Source of the DNA: Bradyrhizobium nanningense
GTDB lineage: Bacteria; Pseudomonadota; Alphaproteobacteria; Rhizobiales; Xanthobacteraceae
Length of the DNA: 64,000 bases
Direction: 5' to 3'
NCBI RefSeq assembly: GCF_004114535.1
Contig: NZ_LBJC01000007.1
Coordinates: 186,001 to 250,000, forward strand
How positions within the stretch are numbered: position 1 is the first letter of the stretch; every line of letters begins with the position of its first letter. The position numbers and the translations under genes are program-made. A model generated the notes under the pieces. The model worked only from the letters and a program-made list of their open reading frames with translations, searched no databases and was not told the DNA's origin. Shown piece after piece: positions 16,892-25,931 of this stretch.

Positions 16892-17271
16892 GTCGGCTCT
16901 CCGTTCTCGGAGGGCGGACGCTTGGTGCGCGGCGGCCGCGGCGCGCTATCGAAGCCTTGCGTGATGCCGGAACTCGCCGCCATCTGGCTCAACATCGACT
17001 TCATCTCGCCGATCTGAGCCTCGATCGACTGCAGCCGCTCCGCAAGACCGGTGACCTGCTCCCGGCTCGGCAGGTTCATCGTGACGAGGTATTTCTCCAT
17101 GAGCTCGCCGAGCTGCTTCTGAGCACCTGCAGCAGCACCGCCCGCACGGTTCATCGCCTGTGAAAATTCTGGCGACGACATGGCTTGATTGGCGAAAGAG
17201 TTGAACCCCTTCTCCATCTCGCCGACCATCTTCTGCCACATGGCGACGGGGTCGTTGATCTTGTCGGTCAT
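16888..17271 (-). CDS. Small PhaE/PhaR-like PHA synthase partner
   Basis: The 127-residue product begins with a hydrophobic-amphipathic segment (DPVAMWQKMVGEMEKGFNSF), continues with a helix ending LGELMEKYLVTMNLPSRE, and a coiled coil LAERLQSIEAQIGEMKSML, then a basic, proline-rich tail. MNLPSRE..V..LAERL..IE resembles the C-terminal part of PhaE and of Bacillus PhaR, but the protein is much shorter than PhaE (over 300) or PhaR (about 200). Its end overlaps phaC by ATGA. I infer it is the activating subunit of the downstream PhaC. Confidence 0.75.
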   Translation of the reverse strand: MTDKINDPVAMWQKMVGEMEKGFNSFANQAMSSPEFSQAMNRAGGAAAGAQKQLGELMEKYLVTMNLPSREQVTGLAERLQSIEAQIGEMKSMLSQMAASSGITQGFDSAPRPPRTKRPPSENGEPT

Positions 17272-17431
17272 CGGCGTCCTCCTGAAATCGAGAGCTTCGA
17301 TGCCCTTTCTTTTCCGCCATACGACACCGTTGCGGGGGAGTGGTCAACCGGGAAGCAGAGGCCCGGTGTCGCGCACAGCTTCTTTGTTGCGGCAAACCGT
17401 GCGATACAGCATCGATCAGCAGGAGGGACCC

Positions 17432-18346
17432 GTGACCACCCATCAGCCGCCCCAGACCGTCCGCGCCAACGGCATCGACATCTGCTACGAGATTTTTGGC
17501 AACGACAATGCCGAACCGCTGCTGCTGATCATGGGGCTCGGAGCGCAGATGATCCACTGGGACGATGCGTTCTGCGAGCAGCTCGCCGCGCGCGGTTTCC
17601 GCGTGATCCGCTTCGACAACCGCGATATCGGCAAATCCAGCCATCTCATCGGCGGCAAGCGCCTGACGCCGCTCGAGCTGCTGAAGCTGCGCTTCCTCAG
17701 GATTCCCGTCGCCGCGACCTACAGACTGATCGACATGGCGAAGGACACGGTCGGGCTGATGGATGCGCTCGGCATCAAATCGGCGCATCTGGTCGGGGCG
17801 TCCATGGGCGGCATGATCGCGCAGGAGGCGGCGCTGTCGTTTCCGCACCGGGTCCGCTCGTTGACATCGATCATGTCGACGACAGGCAATCCGCGCATAC
17901 CGCCGCCGTCGCGCGAGGCTGCCGCGATGCTGATGGCGCCGCCACCGCGCAGCAAGGAGGAATTCATGGTCCGCTACGGCCAGACCTGGAAGGTCCTCCG
18001 CGCCGGACATTTTCCGGAGGAGGAAGCGCTCGACGCTGAGCGTGCCGAGCGCGTGTTCGCGCGCGGACTCAATCCGGCCGGCGTCGGCCGACAGCTCCGC
18101 GCCGTGCTGGCGTCCGGCAGCCGCAAGGAAAGGCTGCACGCCGTGAAGACACCGACACTGGTCATTCACGGCACCGCCGATCCGCTGGTGCGGCCGGAGG
18201 GCGGCAAGGACACGGCGGCGTCAATCCCGAACGCAAAATTGTTGATGATCGAAGGCATGGGGCACGCCCTACCGATGCGCTTCTGGCCCGAGATCATCGG
18301 CGCCATCGACAAGCACGCGCATGGCGCGGCTGCACAGGCCGCCTAA
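17432..18346 (+). CDS. Alpha/beta hydrolase
   Basis: The 304-residue hydrolase has the nucleophile motif GASMGG (Ser124), the acid region VIHGTADPLV and the histidine in EGMGHALP. GTG 17432 is chosen because AGGAGG lies five bases upstream; the longer open frame overlaps the divergent PhaE-like gene. The 160-base gap to that gene is a divergent promoter region with no clear motif that I can see. Family members include esterases and haloperoxidase-like enzymes; the substrate is unknown. It overlaps the next gene, on the other strand, by four bases at the 3' end. Confidence 0.83.
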   Translation: MTTHQPPQTVRANGIDICYEIFGNDNAEPLLLIMGLGAQMIHWDDAFCEQLAARGFRVIRFDNRDIGKSSHLIGGKRLTPLELLKLRFLRIPVAATYRLIDMAKDTVGLMDALGIKSAHLVGASMGGMIAQEAALSFPHRVRSLTSIMSTTGNPRIPPPSREAAAMLMAPPPRSKEEFMVRYGQTWKVLRAGHFPEEEALDAERAERVFARGLNPAGVGRQLRAVLASGSRKERLHAVKTPTLVIHGTADPLVRPEGGKDTAASIPNAKLLMIEGMGHALPMRFWPEIIGAIDKHAHGAAAQAA

Positions 18347-19017
18347 GCCTTCCGCGCGATCCAGATCACGTGGCGCGCGCCACCGCCTCGTCCGGTGGCG
18401 CGGACATTGACTTCATTCACGTCGAAGCCGGCGGTACGGAGACGCCTGGTGAAGGCGGGGTTGGGTCCCGACGACCAGACCGCGAGCACGCCGGCCGGCC
18501 GCAGCGCCGCCTTCGCCGCCGAGAGCCCGCTCGCACTGTAGAGCGCATCATTGCACTTGCGGGTCAGCCCTTCCGGCCCGTTGTCGACGTCGAGGAGAAT
18601 GGCGTCGAAGGCCGACCGCTGCGCGCGGATGATTTCACCGACGTCGATCTCCCGGACGTTCACCCTGGCATCGTCGAGGCTGTCGCCGAAGACCTCAGCC
18701 ATCGGACCTTTCGCCCAGGCCACCACCGCCGGTACCAGTTCGGACACCACGATCTTCGCCTTGGGCCCAAGCACAGTGAGCGCCGCACGCAGCGTAAAGC
18801 CCATGCCGAGGCCGCCGATCAGGACGACGGGCTTGGCAACCTTCTCGATTTGCTTCGCCGCGAGCGTCGCCAGCGCGGCCTCCGAGCCGGACAAGCGATT
18901 GTTCATCAGCTCGTTGGTGCCGAGCTTGATGGAAAACTCCTTACCCCGCCGCATCAGGCGGAGCTCCTCGTCGGAGCCGGGGATTTTTGCGGTGTCGAGC
19001 TTTTCCCAGGGAATCAT
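18343..19017 (-). CDS. Spermidine synthase-like SAM-binding protein
   Basis: The 224-residue product has a Rossmann-type SAM domain: VLIGGLGMGFTLRAAL (glycine motif I, about 65-80), VVSELVPAVVAWAK (acidic ribose-binding residue), AFDAILLDVDNGPEG. This is the layout of spermidine-synthase-like proteins, but the N-terminal sheet of true spermidine synthase is short and no speD or other polyamine gene is nearby. It may transfer a methyl or aminopropyl group; I cannot say which. It converges on the hydrolase with a 4-base overlap. Confidence 0.75.
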   Translation of the reverse strand: MIPWEKLDTAKIPGSDEELRLMRRGKEFSIKLGTNELMNNRLSGSEAALATLAAKQIEKVAKPVVLIGGLGMGFTLRAALTVLGPKAKIVVSELVPAVVAWAKGPMAEVFGDSLDDARVNVREIDVGEIIRAQRSAFDAILLDVDNGPEGLTRKCNDALYSASGLSAAKAALRPAGVLAVWSSGPNPAFTRRLRTAGFDVNEVNVRATGRGGGARHVIWIARKA

Positions 19018-19042
19018 CCCTGACGTTTAGCACGAATAATTC

Positions 19043-19121
19043 GTAGCCCGGGTGAGCGAAGCGATACCCGGGACCGCTCGTGAGGCGAAATCCCGGATGT
19101 CGCTTCGCTCATACGGGCTAC
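19043..19121. repeat. Palindromic repeat, GTAGCCCGGGTGAGCGAAGCG family
   Basis: The left arm GTAGCCCGGGTGAGCGAAGCG pairs with CGCTTCGCTCATACGGGCTAC at the right end; the inside holds ATACCCGGGA and TCCCGGAT. It fills the 118-base gap after the P450 fusion gene. Confidence 0.85.
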
Positions 19122-19135
19122 AGGGTGATCCTCGC

Positions 19136-22100
19136 CTACCCTCCCGCCCAGACGTCGAGCACATAGCGGTTCTTCGTCCCCATCTCGTCGATCCACCGCG
19201 CACTGGCGGTCGCGTCGCTGCCGCTCTTCTCGCGATGGATCGCAACGAGGGCCGCCTTCACGTCGGGCTCCATCTTGCCGCCGTCGCCGCAGACATAGAT
19301 GATCGCGCCCTGCTCGATCAGCGGCCAGACCTTGTCCTTCTGCGCGGCAAGCACGTGCTGCACATAGGTCTTCGGTCCGTCGGCGCGAGAGAACGCGGTG
19401 AACAGCTCGGTGATGCCGCTTGCGGCAAGCACCTGCAGCTCCTCCGCATAGAGAAAATCCTGATCGGGATGGCGGCAGCCGAAGAACAGCATCGATGGCC
19501 CGAGCGCGGCGCCCTTCGCCTTGCGCGCGGCGCGCTCCTGGAGGAAGCCGCGGAACGGCGCAAGGCCGGTGCCCGGGCCGATCATGATGATCGGCACCGC
19601 CGGATCGTCGGGAAGTCGGAACCCGGCCTTGGTCTCGCGCACGGTCGCGTAGATCGCGTCGCCCGCCCGACGATTGGCGAGATAGTTCGAGCAGATGCCC
19701 CTGTAGACCCCGCGGCCGGAAGCAGCCGGCCCCTCGACCACGCCGACCGTGACGCTGCAGCGCGACGGATCGACCGACGGCGAGGACGAGATCGAGTAAT
19801 AGCGCGGCGCCAGCAGCGAGAGCATCTCCAGATAGACATGGAACGGCAGCTCGCAGGCGGGATATTCGAGCAGCAGGTCGAACACCGATTTGCGTTTGGC
19901 AAGGATCTCGGCGCGATAACGCTCGAGCGGCTCCGTCTCCTCGCCGACGAAGGCCAGCAGCTTCGGCTTGGTGACAGGGCATCGCGTGTGCTCCGCCATG
20001 ATCTGGATCTGCTTGCGCGTCGCGACCTGCTGCAGCTCGACGAACTCGCTGAGCAGGCGGCCAACCGACACCGCATCGCCTACCGGCAATTGCGCGCGGC
20101 GTCCCTCGGCAACCTGCAGCCTGATCTGGTCGGCTGGCAGGAAGCCGAAACGGCGGGCCACCGAATCGACTAGCGTCGGATCGTTGCGCGGGACGACACT
20201 GAGGTGATCGCCGACGCGGTAGCTGACGTTGGACGGCAGCTGCACCTCGATATGACGCGTCGAGCGCTCCGACGGATTGGGTCCAGCCTTGTTTTGAAGC
20301 TCGTCGTTGGCGAACACCTTCATCGCCACCGCTCCGCCCTGGGCCACGATGGTGTTGACCGCGGTCACGGCCACCGGCTCGATCGCATAGAGCGGATCGT
20401 CCTCCGCGGTCCGCGTAAAATTCCAGTCGATGCCGAATTCCTTGGTCGCGACCTGGGCGGCTGCTGGAAACCATTTCTGGAACTGGCCGTCGAGATCGCT
20501 GCGCGCATCGCCTTCGCCGCGCGGATAGACCGCGCGCGCGCCATGCTTCGACAATTGCTCGTCGATCAGGCGCGGCACCGATTGATAGGTCGCGGCCCAG
20601 TCGCTGTTGCCGCAACCGAACACGGCATAACGCACACCGGCAAAGGCATCCTTCGGCAAGTCGCCGCCAAGCCATTTGACGAACTGCGTCGCGTTATCAG
20701 GCGGCGCGCCGTTGTAGGAGGCGCAGATGATCAGCACGCCGCCCTCCTGCGGCAGCTTGCCGACGTAATCGTCGAGCGGTCCGAGATGCACGGCAAAGCC
20801 GTTGATCTCGGCAAGGTCCGCCATGCGCGTCGCGAGCTCCTCGGCGGTGCCGAGATTGGAGCCGTAAAGCACCAGCATCGGCGTGTTGTGACCGGGCCGC
20901 GTGGTGGGCTTGCGCTGCGCCTTTGGCGCTGAGGGTGCAGCCGCAACGGGCCCGCCATAAACACCGCGCTCGCGATCGGCGCGCGGGCGCACCTTGATCT
21001 TGAAGCCTTCCGGCTTGATGGTCAGGGTCTCCTTCAGGTGCATCTGGTAGCGCTGATGATCGATCAGCTTGAAGCGCTGCAGGATCATGCCGAGGGCGAG
21101 CGCGGCCTCGTGCATCGCAAAGCCGCGTCCGATGCAGGCGCGCTGGCCATTGCCGAACGGCTTCCAGGCATTGATCGGCCGCTTCGCCTCCGCCTCACGG
21201 CTGAAATTCTCGGGATCGAAGGCATCGGGATTCGGTCCCCAGACGGAGGGATCGCGATGCAGTGCGGTCACCAGGATCGTGGTGAACGTGCCTTTCCGAA
21301 GCTTGTACTTGCCGCCGCCGATGGTCTCGTCGTTCAGCGGCGAGATGCCGTAGGCCGGCGCGGGCGGCCACAGCCGCAGCGCTTCTTTCAGGATCTGCGT
21401 GATGTAGGTGAGCTGCGTCACCTGCTGATAGGTGGGCTTCGCATCGACATCGGGTCCGAAGACGCGATCGACCTCGTCATAGGCCTTCCTGAGGATCTCC
21501 GGATGCTTGAGCATCGCATAAAGCGTGTAGGACAAAAGGCCGCTGGTGGTCTCGTGGCCCGCGATCAGGAACGTGTTGATCTGGTAGCGGATGTTGACGT
21601 CGTCGAGCTGCTCGCCGGTCGCGCGATCGACGCCGGTCATCATCGCGGCCAGCATGTCCTTGTTGTCGTCGATCCCCTCCGCGCTCTTGCGTCGCTCGGC
21701 GATGATCTCGTCGACCATCTTGTTCATGAAGGCGACGTCCTCAGCGAGCGTCTTGCGGCGCTTCTGCATCCAGAGCTGCTCGAACGGCAGGCCGCGGGTC
21801 ATCATGATGGTTTCGAGCGAGCGCACCAGCGACTCGACGAAGGGATGGTAGTCGCGCCGGTAGAACGAATTGAAGCGATAGTCGAAGCCGCATAGGCCGA
21901 TCGTGTCCAGCGTCAGCGCGGTCATGTCGTGAACGACGTCGATCTCGTCGTCGGCGTTGAGCCGCTCCCATTTCTGGACGAGCTGCTCGGCGATATCGAC
22001 CATGCTTGCGTGATAGGACTGCATGGCGCGGTTGCCGAACGGCTGCAGCAGGATGTTGTGCGCCTTGCTCCAGTTCGGTTCTTTGGTATCGGCCGTGAAC

Positions 22101-22372
22101 AGGCCATCGCCCCCGACCGCACGCACGCGCCGCAGCGCGCCGCGCACCGTCTTGTCGAAGCGCTTCTCGTCGGAGAGCTCGTCGACGAGATCATGTCCGG
22201 AGACGACCACGATCGGCGAGCCCATCATGTCGAGCCAGAAGATCGGGCCGAGCTCCTTGGCGAGCCGTGTCAGGTGCTGCACGGGGGCGACCGAATCCAG
22301 CGACAACATGTTGCCGACCACCGGCTTGGTCGGCGGATGCGGGATCGGGTCCAGACGGTTCTTGGATGACAT
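19136..22372 (-). CDS. CYP102-type self-sufficient cytochrome P450/NADPH-P450 reductase
   Basis: This is a 1078-residue natural fusion. The P450 domain (about 1-470) has the I-helix AGHETTSG and the heme motif FGNGQRACIGRG with Cys413. After a proline-rich linker come a flavodoxin domain (GSNLGTAEELATRMADLAE) and an FAD/NADPH domain (RYYSISSSPS, GPGTGLAPFRGFL, FFGCRHPDQDFLY), as in P450 BM3. Relatives hydroxylate medium and long fatty acids near the omega end. ATG 22372 with GGGGGA upstream is preferred; the longer frame runs into a repeat. Co-directional with epoxide hydrolase and WS/DGAT genes, which fits a lipid role; membrane anchoring is not expected. Confidence 0.96.
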   Translation of the reverse strand: MSSKNRLDPIPHPPTKPVVGNMLSLDSVAPVQHLTRLAKELGPIFWLDMMGSPIVVVSGHDLVDELSDEKRFDKTVRGALRRVRAVGGDGLFTADTKEPNWSKAHNILLQPFGNRAMQSYHASMVDIAEQLVQKWERLNADDEIDVVHDMTALTLDTIGLCGFDYRFNSFYRRDYHPFVESLVRSLETIMMTRGLPFEQLWMQKRRKTLAEDVAFMNKMVDEIIAERRKSAEGIDDNKDMLAAMMTGVDRATGEQLDDVNIRYQINTFLIAGHETTSGLLSYTLYAMLKHPEILRKAYDEVDRVFGPDVDAKPTYQQVTQLTYITQILKEALRLWPPAPAYGISPLNDETIGGGKYKLRKGTFTTILVTALHRDPSVWGPNPDAFDPENFSREAEAKRPINAWKPFGNGQRACIGRGFAMHEAALALGMILQRFKLIDHQRYQMHLKETLTIKPEGFKIKVRPRADRERGVYGGPVAAAPSAPKAQRKPTTRPGHNTPMLVLYGSNLGTAEELATRMADLAEINGFAVHLGPLDDYVGKLPQEGGVLIICASYNGAPPDNATQFVKWLGGDLPKDAFAGVRYAVFGCGNSDWAATYQSVPRLIDEQLSKHGARAVYPRGEGDARSDLDGQFQKWFPAAAQVATKEFGIDWNFTRTAEDDPLYAIEPVAVTAVNTIVAQGGAVAMKVFANDELQNKAGPNPSERSTRHIEVQLPSNVSYRVGDHLSVVPRNDPTLVDSVARRFGFLPADQIRLQVAEGRRAQLPVGDAVSVGRLLSEFVELQQVATRKQIQIMAEHTRCPVTKPKLLAFVGEETEPLERYRAEILAKRKSVFDLLLEYPACELPFHVYLEMLSLLAPRYYSISSSPSVDPSRCSVTVGVVEGPAASGRGVYRGICSNYLANRRAGDAIYATVRETKAGFRLPDDPAVPIIMIGPGTGLAPFRGFLQERAARKAKGAALGPSMLFFGCRHPDQDFLYAEELQVLAASGITELFTAFSRADGPKTYVQHVLAAQKDKVWPLIEQGAIIYVCGDGGKMEPDVKAALVAIHREKSGSDATASARWIDEMGTKNRYVLDVWAGG

Positions 22373-22400
22373 CGAAATGTAGTCCCCCTGCTTCAATGTC

Positions 22401-22512
22401 GTCATTGCGAGCGAAGCGAAACAATCCAGAAATATATCCGCGGCGGCAGTCTGGATTGCTTCGTCGCCAGCGCAAATTGCTTCGCAATGTGTCGCGGGCT
22501 CCTCGCAATGAC
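22401..22512. repeat. Palindromic repeat, CATTGCGAG family, copy 3
   Basis: Outer ends GTCATTGCGAG (22401) and CTCGCAATGAC (ending 22512) match the other copies; the right half has extra material containing a second GCAAATTGCTTCGCAATG hairpin. It fills the gap between the epoxide hydrolase and the P450 fusion gene. Confidence 0.85.
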
Positions 22513-22526
22513 GAGCTCAATGACGA

Positions 22527-23522
22527 TCACCCAAACCGCCTTCTACGCCATTCGATCAGCTTGGCGCTGACCTCTTCCGGCTTCTCCTGCTGCGTCCAAT
22601 GGCCGCTATCCTTCACCAGATACTTCTCGAGATCGCCGATCAGCTTCTCCATGCCGTCGGCGGCCGAGGGAGGCAGCACCGCGTCGTTCTCTGCCATGAT
22701 CATCAGCGACGGCACATGGATGTGGTGGTCCAGGCCCTTCGACCGCTCCCAATTGCGGGTGAAGTTGCGGTACCAGTTGATGCCGCCGGTGAAGCCGGTC
22801 TTCGTGAAGGTGTCGACGAACATCTTCTTCTCGTCGGCCGACAGAATCGGCGTGCGCGGATCATGTCTGGCGTCGTAATTCGCGATCATCTGCGGGAACG
22901 CCAGGTTGATGCGGGGCGAAGCACCAATGCCGGCAATCGGCTGTTCCTCGGGCGCACCCGGAGGGCGCGCGGCCGGCTTACGCATGAAGGCGTCAAAGGT
23001 CTGCTCGACCCGGCTGCCGAAGATCTTGTCCGGCTCGCGCGCGGGATCCTGGAATTGGACGATGTACATCTGGTCGCCGAAGCGCTGGCGGAACAGCGCA
23101 ATGGGATCGATCGGCGCGCGATCCCAATGCGGCGTGTTGACGCCAACCACACCGGCGACGCGCGAAGGGTGCCGCAAGGGCATCTGCCAGACGACGAAGC
23201 CGCCCCAGTCGTGACCGACGAAGATCGCCTTGCCGATCCCAAGATGATCGAGCAGACCGACGAGATCGCCGGTCAGATGCTCCATGTCGTAATCCTCGAT
23301 CGGCTCAGGCCGGTCGGTCGCGCCATAGCCGCGCTGGTCCGGGGCGATCACCCGGATCCCGGCCTCGCTCAGCGCCTTGATCTGATGGCGCCAGGAAAAG
23401 GCGAGCTCGGGCCAGCCGTGGCACAGCACCACCGGCGGCTTGTCGTCGGCCGGGCCAGCCTCGTAATAGCCCATGCGGATTCCGTTCGTCGTCGCGAACT
23501 TGAGCGGCGGCATTTCGATCAT
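22527..23522 (-). CDS. Epoxide hydrolase (alpha/beta hydrolase)
   Basis: The 331-residue product has the epoxide hydrolase hallmarks: the oxyanion motif HGWPE (35-39), the nucleophile motif GHDWGG with Asp105, and the terminal histidine in DSGHWTQQEKPEEV. Aspartate rather than serine at the elbow marks it as an epoxide hydrolase or haloalkane dehalogenase; the H-G-x-P form favours the former. ATG 23522 has AGGA 8 bases upstream and begins 10 bases after the WS/DGAT stop, so they are one operon. Substrate could be an epoxy fatty acid given the neighbouring P450; this is inference. Confidence 0.9.
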   Translation of the reverse strand: MIEMPPLKFATTNGIRMGYYEAGPADDKPPVVLCHGWPELAFSWRHQIKALSEAGIRVIAPDQRGYGATDRPEPIEDYDMEHLTGDLVGLLDHLGIGKAIFVGHDWGGFVVWQMPLRHPSRVAGVVGVNTPHWDRAPIDPIALFRQRFGDQMYIVQFQDPAREPDKIFGSRVEQTFDAFMRKPAARPPGAPEEQPIAGIGASPRINLAFPQMIANYDARHDPRTPILSADEKKMFVDTFTKTGFTGGINWYRNFTRNWERSKGLDHHIHVPSLMIMAENDAVLPPSAADGMEKLIGDLEKYLVKDSGHWTQQEKPEEVSAKLIEWRRRRFG

Positions 23523-23532
23523 GGCAACATTC

Positions 23533-25083
23533 CTACTCGGCGGCGCCCTTGATGTCCGCCGCCGGAGGCACGTAGGCAGCTTCCAGTGCGGCAAACTCCT
23601 CCGGCAGCATGTCGCACATCACCTGCACATGCGGAATGATGTTGGCGCCGACGATGAAGCCGAAATCGAGCTGGTCGCGATAGCTCTGCACAGTGATGTT
23701 GAGCGCCTGCCCGTGCGTCGAGATCGACACCGGGAAGATGTGCAGCAGCTCGGCGCCGGCGGCGTAGAGCGTCTGCCGCGGTCCCGGCACGTTGGACACG
23801 GTGATGTTGGCGGCCGGCGGCAGCACGTCCGAGAGGTTCGAGCGGCTGTAGAGCAAGGCCAGGATCTGCACCATGATGGGCGCGCCCAGCATCGAGATGT
23901 TGGAGACCTGCGGCATCAAAGCGCGCAAGGGGTGCGACATCTCCTTGGATTTGGTCGACTGCGCGATGATGGCCTCGAGCCGCGCCTTGGGATCGGCGAC
24001 ATTGGTCGCGATCGCGCAGATCATGCCGAACACCTGGTTGTTGGCCTCGGTGTTGCCCTCCTCGCGCAGCGAGATCGGCACCGCAGCCGTCAGCGATTTC
24101 GCCGGTAGCGTGCCGTATTGCAGGAGATAGCGGCGGACCACACCCGAGGCGAGCGCCAGCACGACGTCATTGAGCTTGCCGCCGGCCTGCTTGGCGAGCG
24201 CCTTCGCCCGCGACAGCGGGATCGACACGCCGGCGAAGCTGCGCTCGGAGGAAATGGTCTTGTTGAGCATGGTCGGCGGCGACACCATGCTGGCGAGGCT
24301 CTCGCGCGATTTGGGATCGGCGACCTTGCCGAGCACGTCGGACACGCTCTTGAGCACGGTCGGGATGTTACCGGCGAAGCGCACGGCGCTCTCGATCTGG
24401 TACATCGCATTGTCGAACAGGATCGAGCCGATGTCGCTCTTGCCGGTGCGCGGCAATTGCAGGTTCTTCGCCGCCGCCGAGGCATCGAGTGGCTGGCTGA
24501 ACAGCTGCTGATAGGAATCCAAGAGGTTCGCGGCGATGTCGCGCGGCTCCTGGCCCGGCTTGGATCCTGCCGCCGGCGGATCGACCTTCCGCGGGATCGG
24601 CGAGATATCGTAGATCATGTTGGTCAGCGCCGCCCCGGCGCCGCCGTCGATCGCGGCATGGTGCATCTTGGAATAGAGCCCGACCTCGTTGTCCTTCATG
24701 CCCTCGAACACGTAGAACTCCCACAGCGGCCGGGCGCGGTTCAGGAGCTTGGCATGCATCCAGCCGACGATGCGCTCGAGCGTGGCGCGGTCGCGCGGCT
24801 GCGGCAGGCTGGCGCGGAAGATGTGACGATCGATGTCGAACTGGTCGTCCTCGACCCAGGAGGGATGATCGATGTCGAGCGGCGCCTTCTCCAGCCGCGC
24901 TTTCAGGATCGGCGCGATATGCAGGCGCGAGACGATCATCGCCTTGAAGTCTTCGAAGAAGTCGCCCTTGTAGTCGTCGGGCAGGCGAAAGATCGCCATG
25001 CTGCCGACGTGCATCGGCATTTCCGGCGTTTCCAGATAGAGAAACGACGCGTCCAGCGACGACAGCTTCTTACCGTCAGCCAT
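23533..25083 (-). CDS. Wax ester synthase/diacylglycerol acyltransferase (WS/DGAT)
   Basis: The 516-residue product has the active-site motif HHAAIDG (141-147) in KMHHAAIDGGAG and the C-terminal NVPGP and GGKLNDVVLA stretches typical of the family. WS/DGAT enzymes use acyl-CoA to make wax esters or triacylglycerol at the membrane or lipid bodies. ATG 25083 has GGAGG five bases upstream; the longer frame would overlap the preceding hydrolase. It lies between an alpha/beta hydrolase and an epoxide hydrolase on the same strand, 47 and 10 bases apart. Storage of neutral lipid beside PHA would be unusual in rhizobia. Confidence 0.92.
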   Translation of the reverse strand: MADGKKLSSLDASFLYLETPEMPMHVGSMAIFRLPDDYKGDFFEDFKAMIVSRLHIAPILKARLEKAPLDIDHPSWVEDDQFDIDRHIFRASLPQPRDRATLERIVGWMHAKLLNRARPLWEFYVFEGMKDNEVGLYSKMHHAAIDGGAGAALTNMIYDISPIPRKVDPPAAGSKPGQEPRDIAANLLDSYQQLFSQPLDASAAAKNLQLPRTGKSDIGSILFDNAMYQIESAVRFAGNIPTVLKSVSDVLGKVADPKSRESLASMVSPPTMLNKTISSERSFAGVSIPLSRAKALAKQAGGKLNDVVLALASGVVRRYLLQYGTLPAKSLTAAVPISLREEGNTEANNQVFGMICAIATNVADPKARLEAIIAQSTKSKEMSHPLRALMPQVSNISMLGAPIMVQILALLYSRSNLSDVLPPAANITVSNVPGPRQTLYAAGAELLHIFPVSISTHGQALNITVQSYRDQLDFGFIVGANIIPHVQVMCDMLPEEFAALEAAYVPPAADIKGAAE

Positions 25084-25130
25084 AGTTCCCTCCCGCAAGA
25101 TTTGACGGGCGCCTTGCCCGGCGCTTCTCG

Positions 25131-25931
25131 TCAGGCCGATACTGCCTGTTCCGGCGGGGCATATGCAATGGCAAACGGCCCCGCCCGGTCGAATGGCGAG
25201 AATTCCCCTTCCGGTTGCGCCAGCCGGTCCGCGACCGCCCACAGCGCTGCGGGGTTCACCCCGAGCCCGATATGGCTTGCGAGGTACACCTCGATGTTCT
25301 CGGCACGGTCGGAGGGACGGAGCAGACAGGTCCGCCAATTGACCACACCATCGGCACGCGAATAGATCGAGGTGGTCGGCACCGGCAGATCGCCGGCGAT
25401 TGCCTCGCGCGCTTCCGCAAAATCCTCGACCCGCTCACCGGACAGCGCCTCGTAGAGCCGCGTGGCGTTGGTCGCCCGCACGTCGTTGGCAAAGGGGCTG
25501 CCGAGCGTGATGACGTAGCGGACCATGTCGGGTGCCCAAAGCGCGAGATCGCGGGCATAGACGCCGCCGAGACTCCACCCGACCAGGCTGACCTTGCGCC
25601 CGCTCACGGCATGAATCTCGGCAAGACGGGCGCGCAGGGCTTCCCGCATGCGCTCCAGCCCGCCGAGGTTGCGGCCCATTCGCCAGGCCTGTGCCTCGTA
25701 GCCGAGCTCGCTGAGATAGCGGCGCATCGGCGCCATCGAGAGGTCGCTGGCGAGAAAGCCTGGCAGCGCCAGCACCGGATGGCCGTCGCCCCTCGGCGCC
25801 CGCATCAGGACCGGCGACAGCAAGAGGCTCGCATTGAGCTCGAACAGGCCACGGGCTTCGGCGAGCAACATGCCGAGACCCGGCGGACGAAGCCGGCCTC
25901 GCTCCAGCTTCCCCTCCTGTCCGGGCGACAC
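25131..25931 (-). CDS. Alpha/beta hydrolase, paralogue of 12073-12843
   Basis: The 266-residue hydrolase has GWSLGG with Ser120 and the family stretches RGDGHPVLALPGF and ITLGSPFAND. It shares long identical runs with the gene at 12073-12843, so the two are paralogues. The GTG start shares its G with the stop of the upstream DUF6489 gene (TAGTG), so translation is probably coupled. No secretion signal is visible. Its position before WS/DGAT suggests a lipase or esterase acting on neutral lipid, by context only. Confidence 0.82.
   Translation of the reverse strand: MSPGQEGKLERGRLRPPGLGMLLAEARGLFELNASLLLSPVLMRAPRGDGHPVLALPGFLASDLSMAPMRRYLSELGYEAQAWRMGRNLGGLERMREALRARLAEIHAVSGRKVSLVGWSLGGVYARDLALWAPDMVRYVITLGSPFANDVRATNATRLYEALSGERVEDFAEAREAIAGDLPVPTTSIYSRADGVVNWRTCLLRPSDRAENIEVYLASHIGLGVNPAALWAVADRLAQPEGEFSPFDRAGPFAIAYAPPEQAVSA

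Noticed and set aside
16946..20675. Minus-strand frames of 407 and 553 codons overlapping hydrolase and P450 genes
   Set aside because: The first is antisense to or out of frame with well-supported genes; the second is the P450 reductase region in another frame. Composition is arginine-rich and motif-free.
22373..22405. Extended start of the CYP102-type gene
   Set aside because: The extra codons lie in or next to a mobile palindromic repeat, and ATG 22372 has a purine-rich ribosome site.
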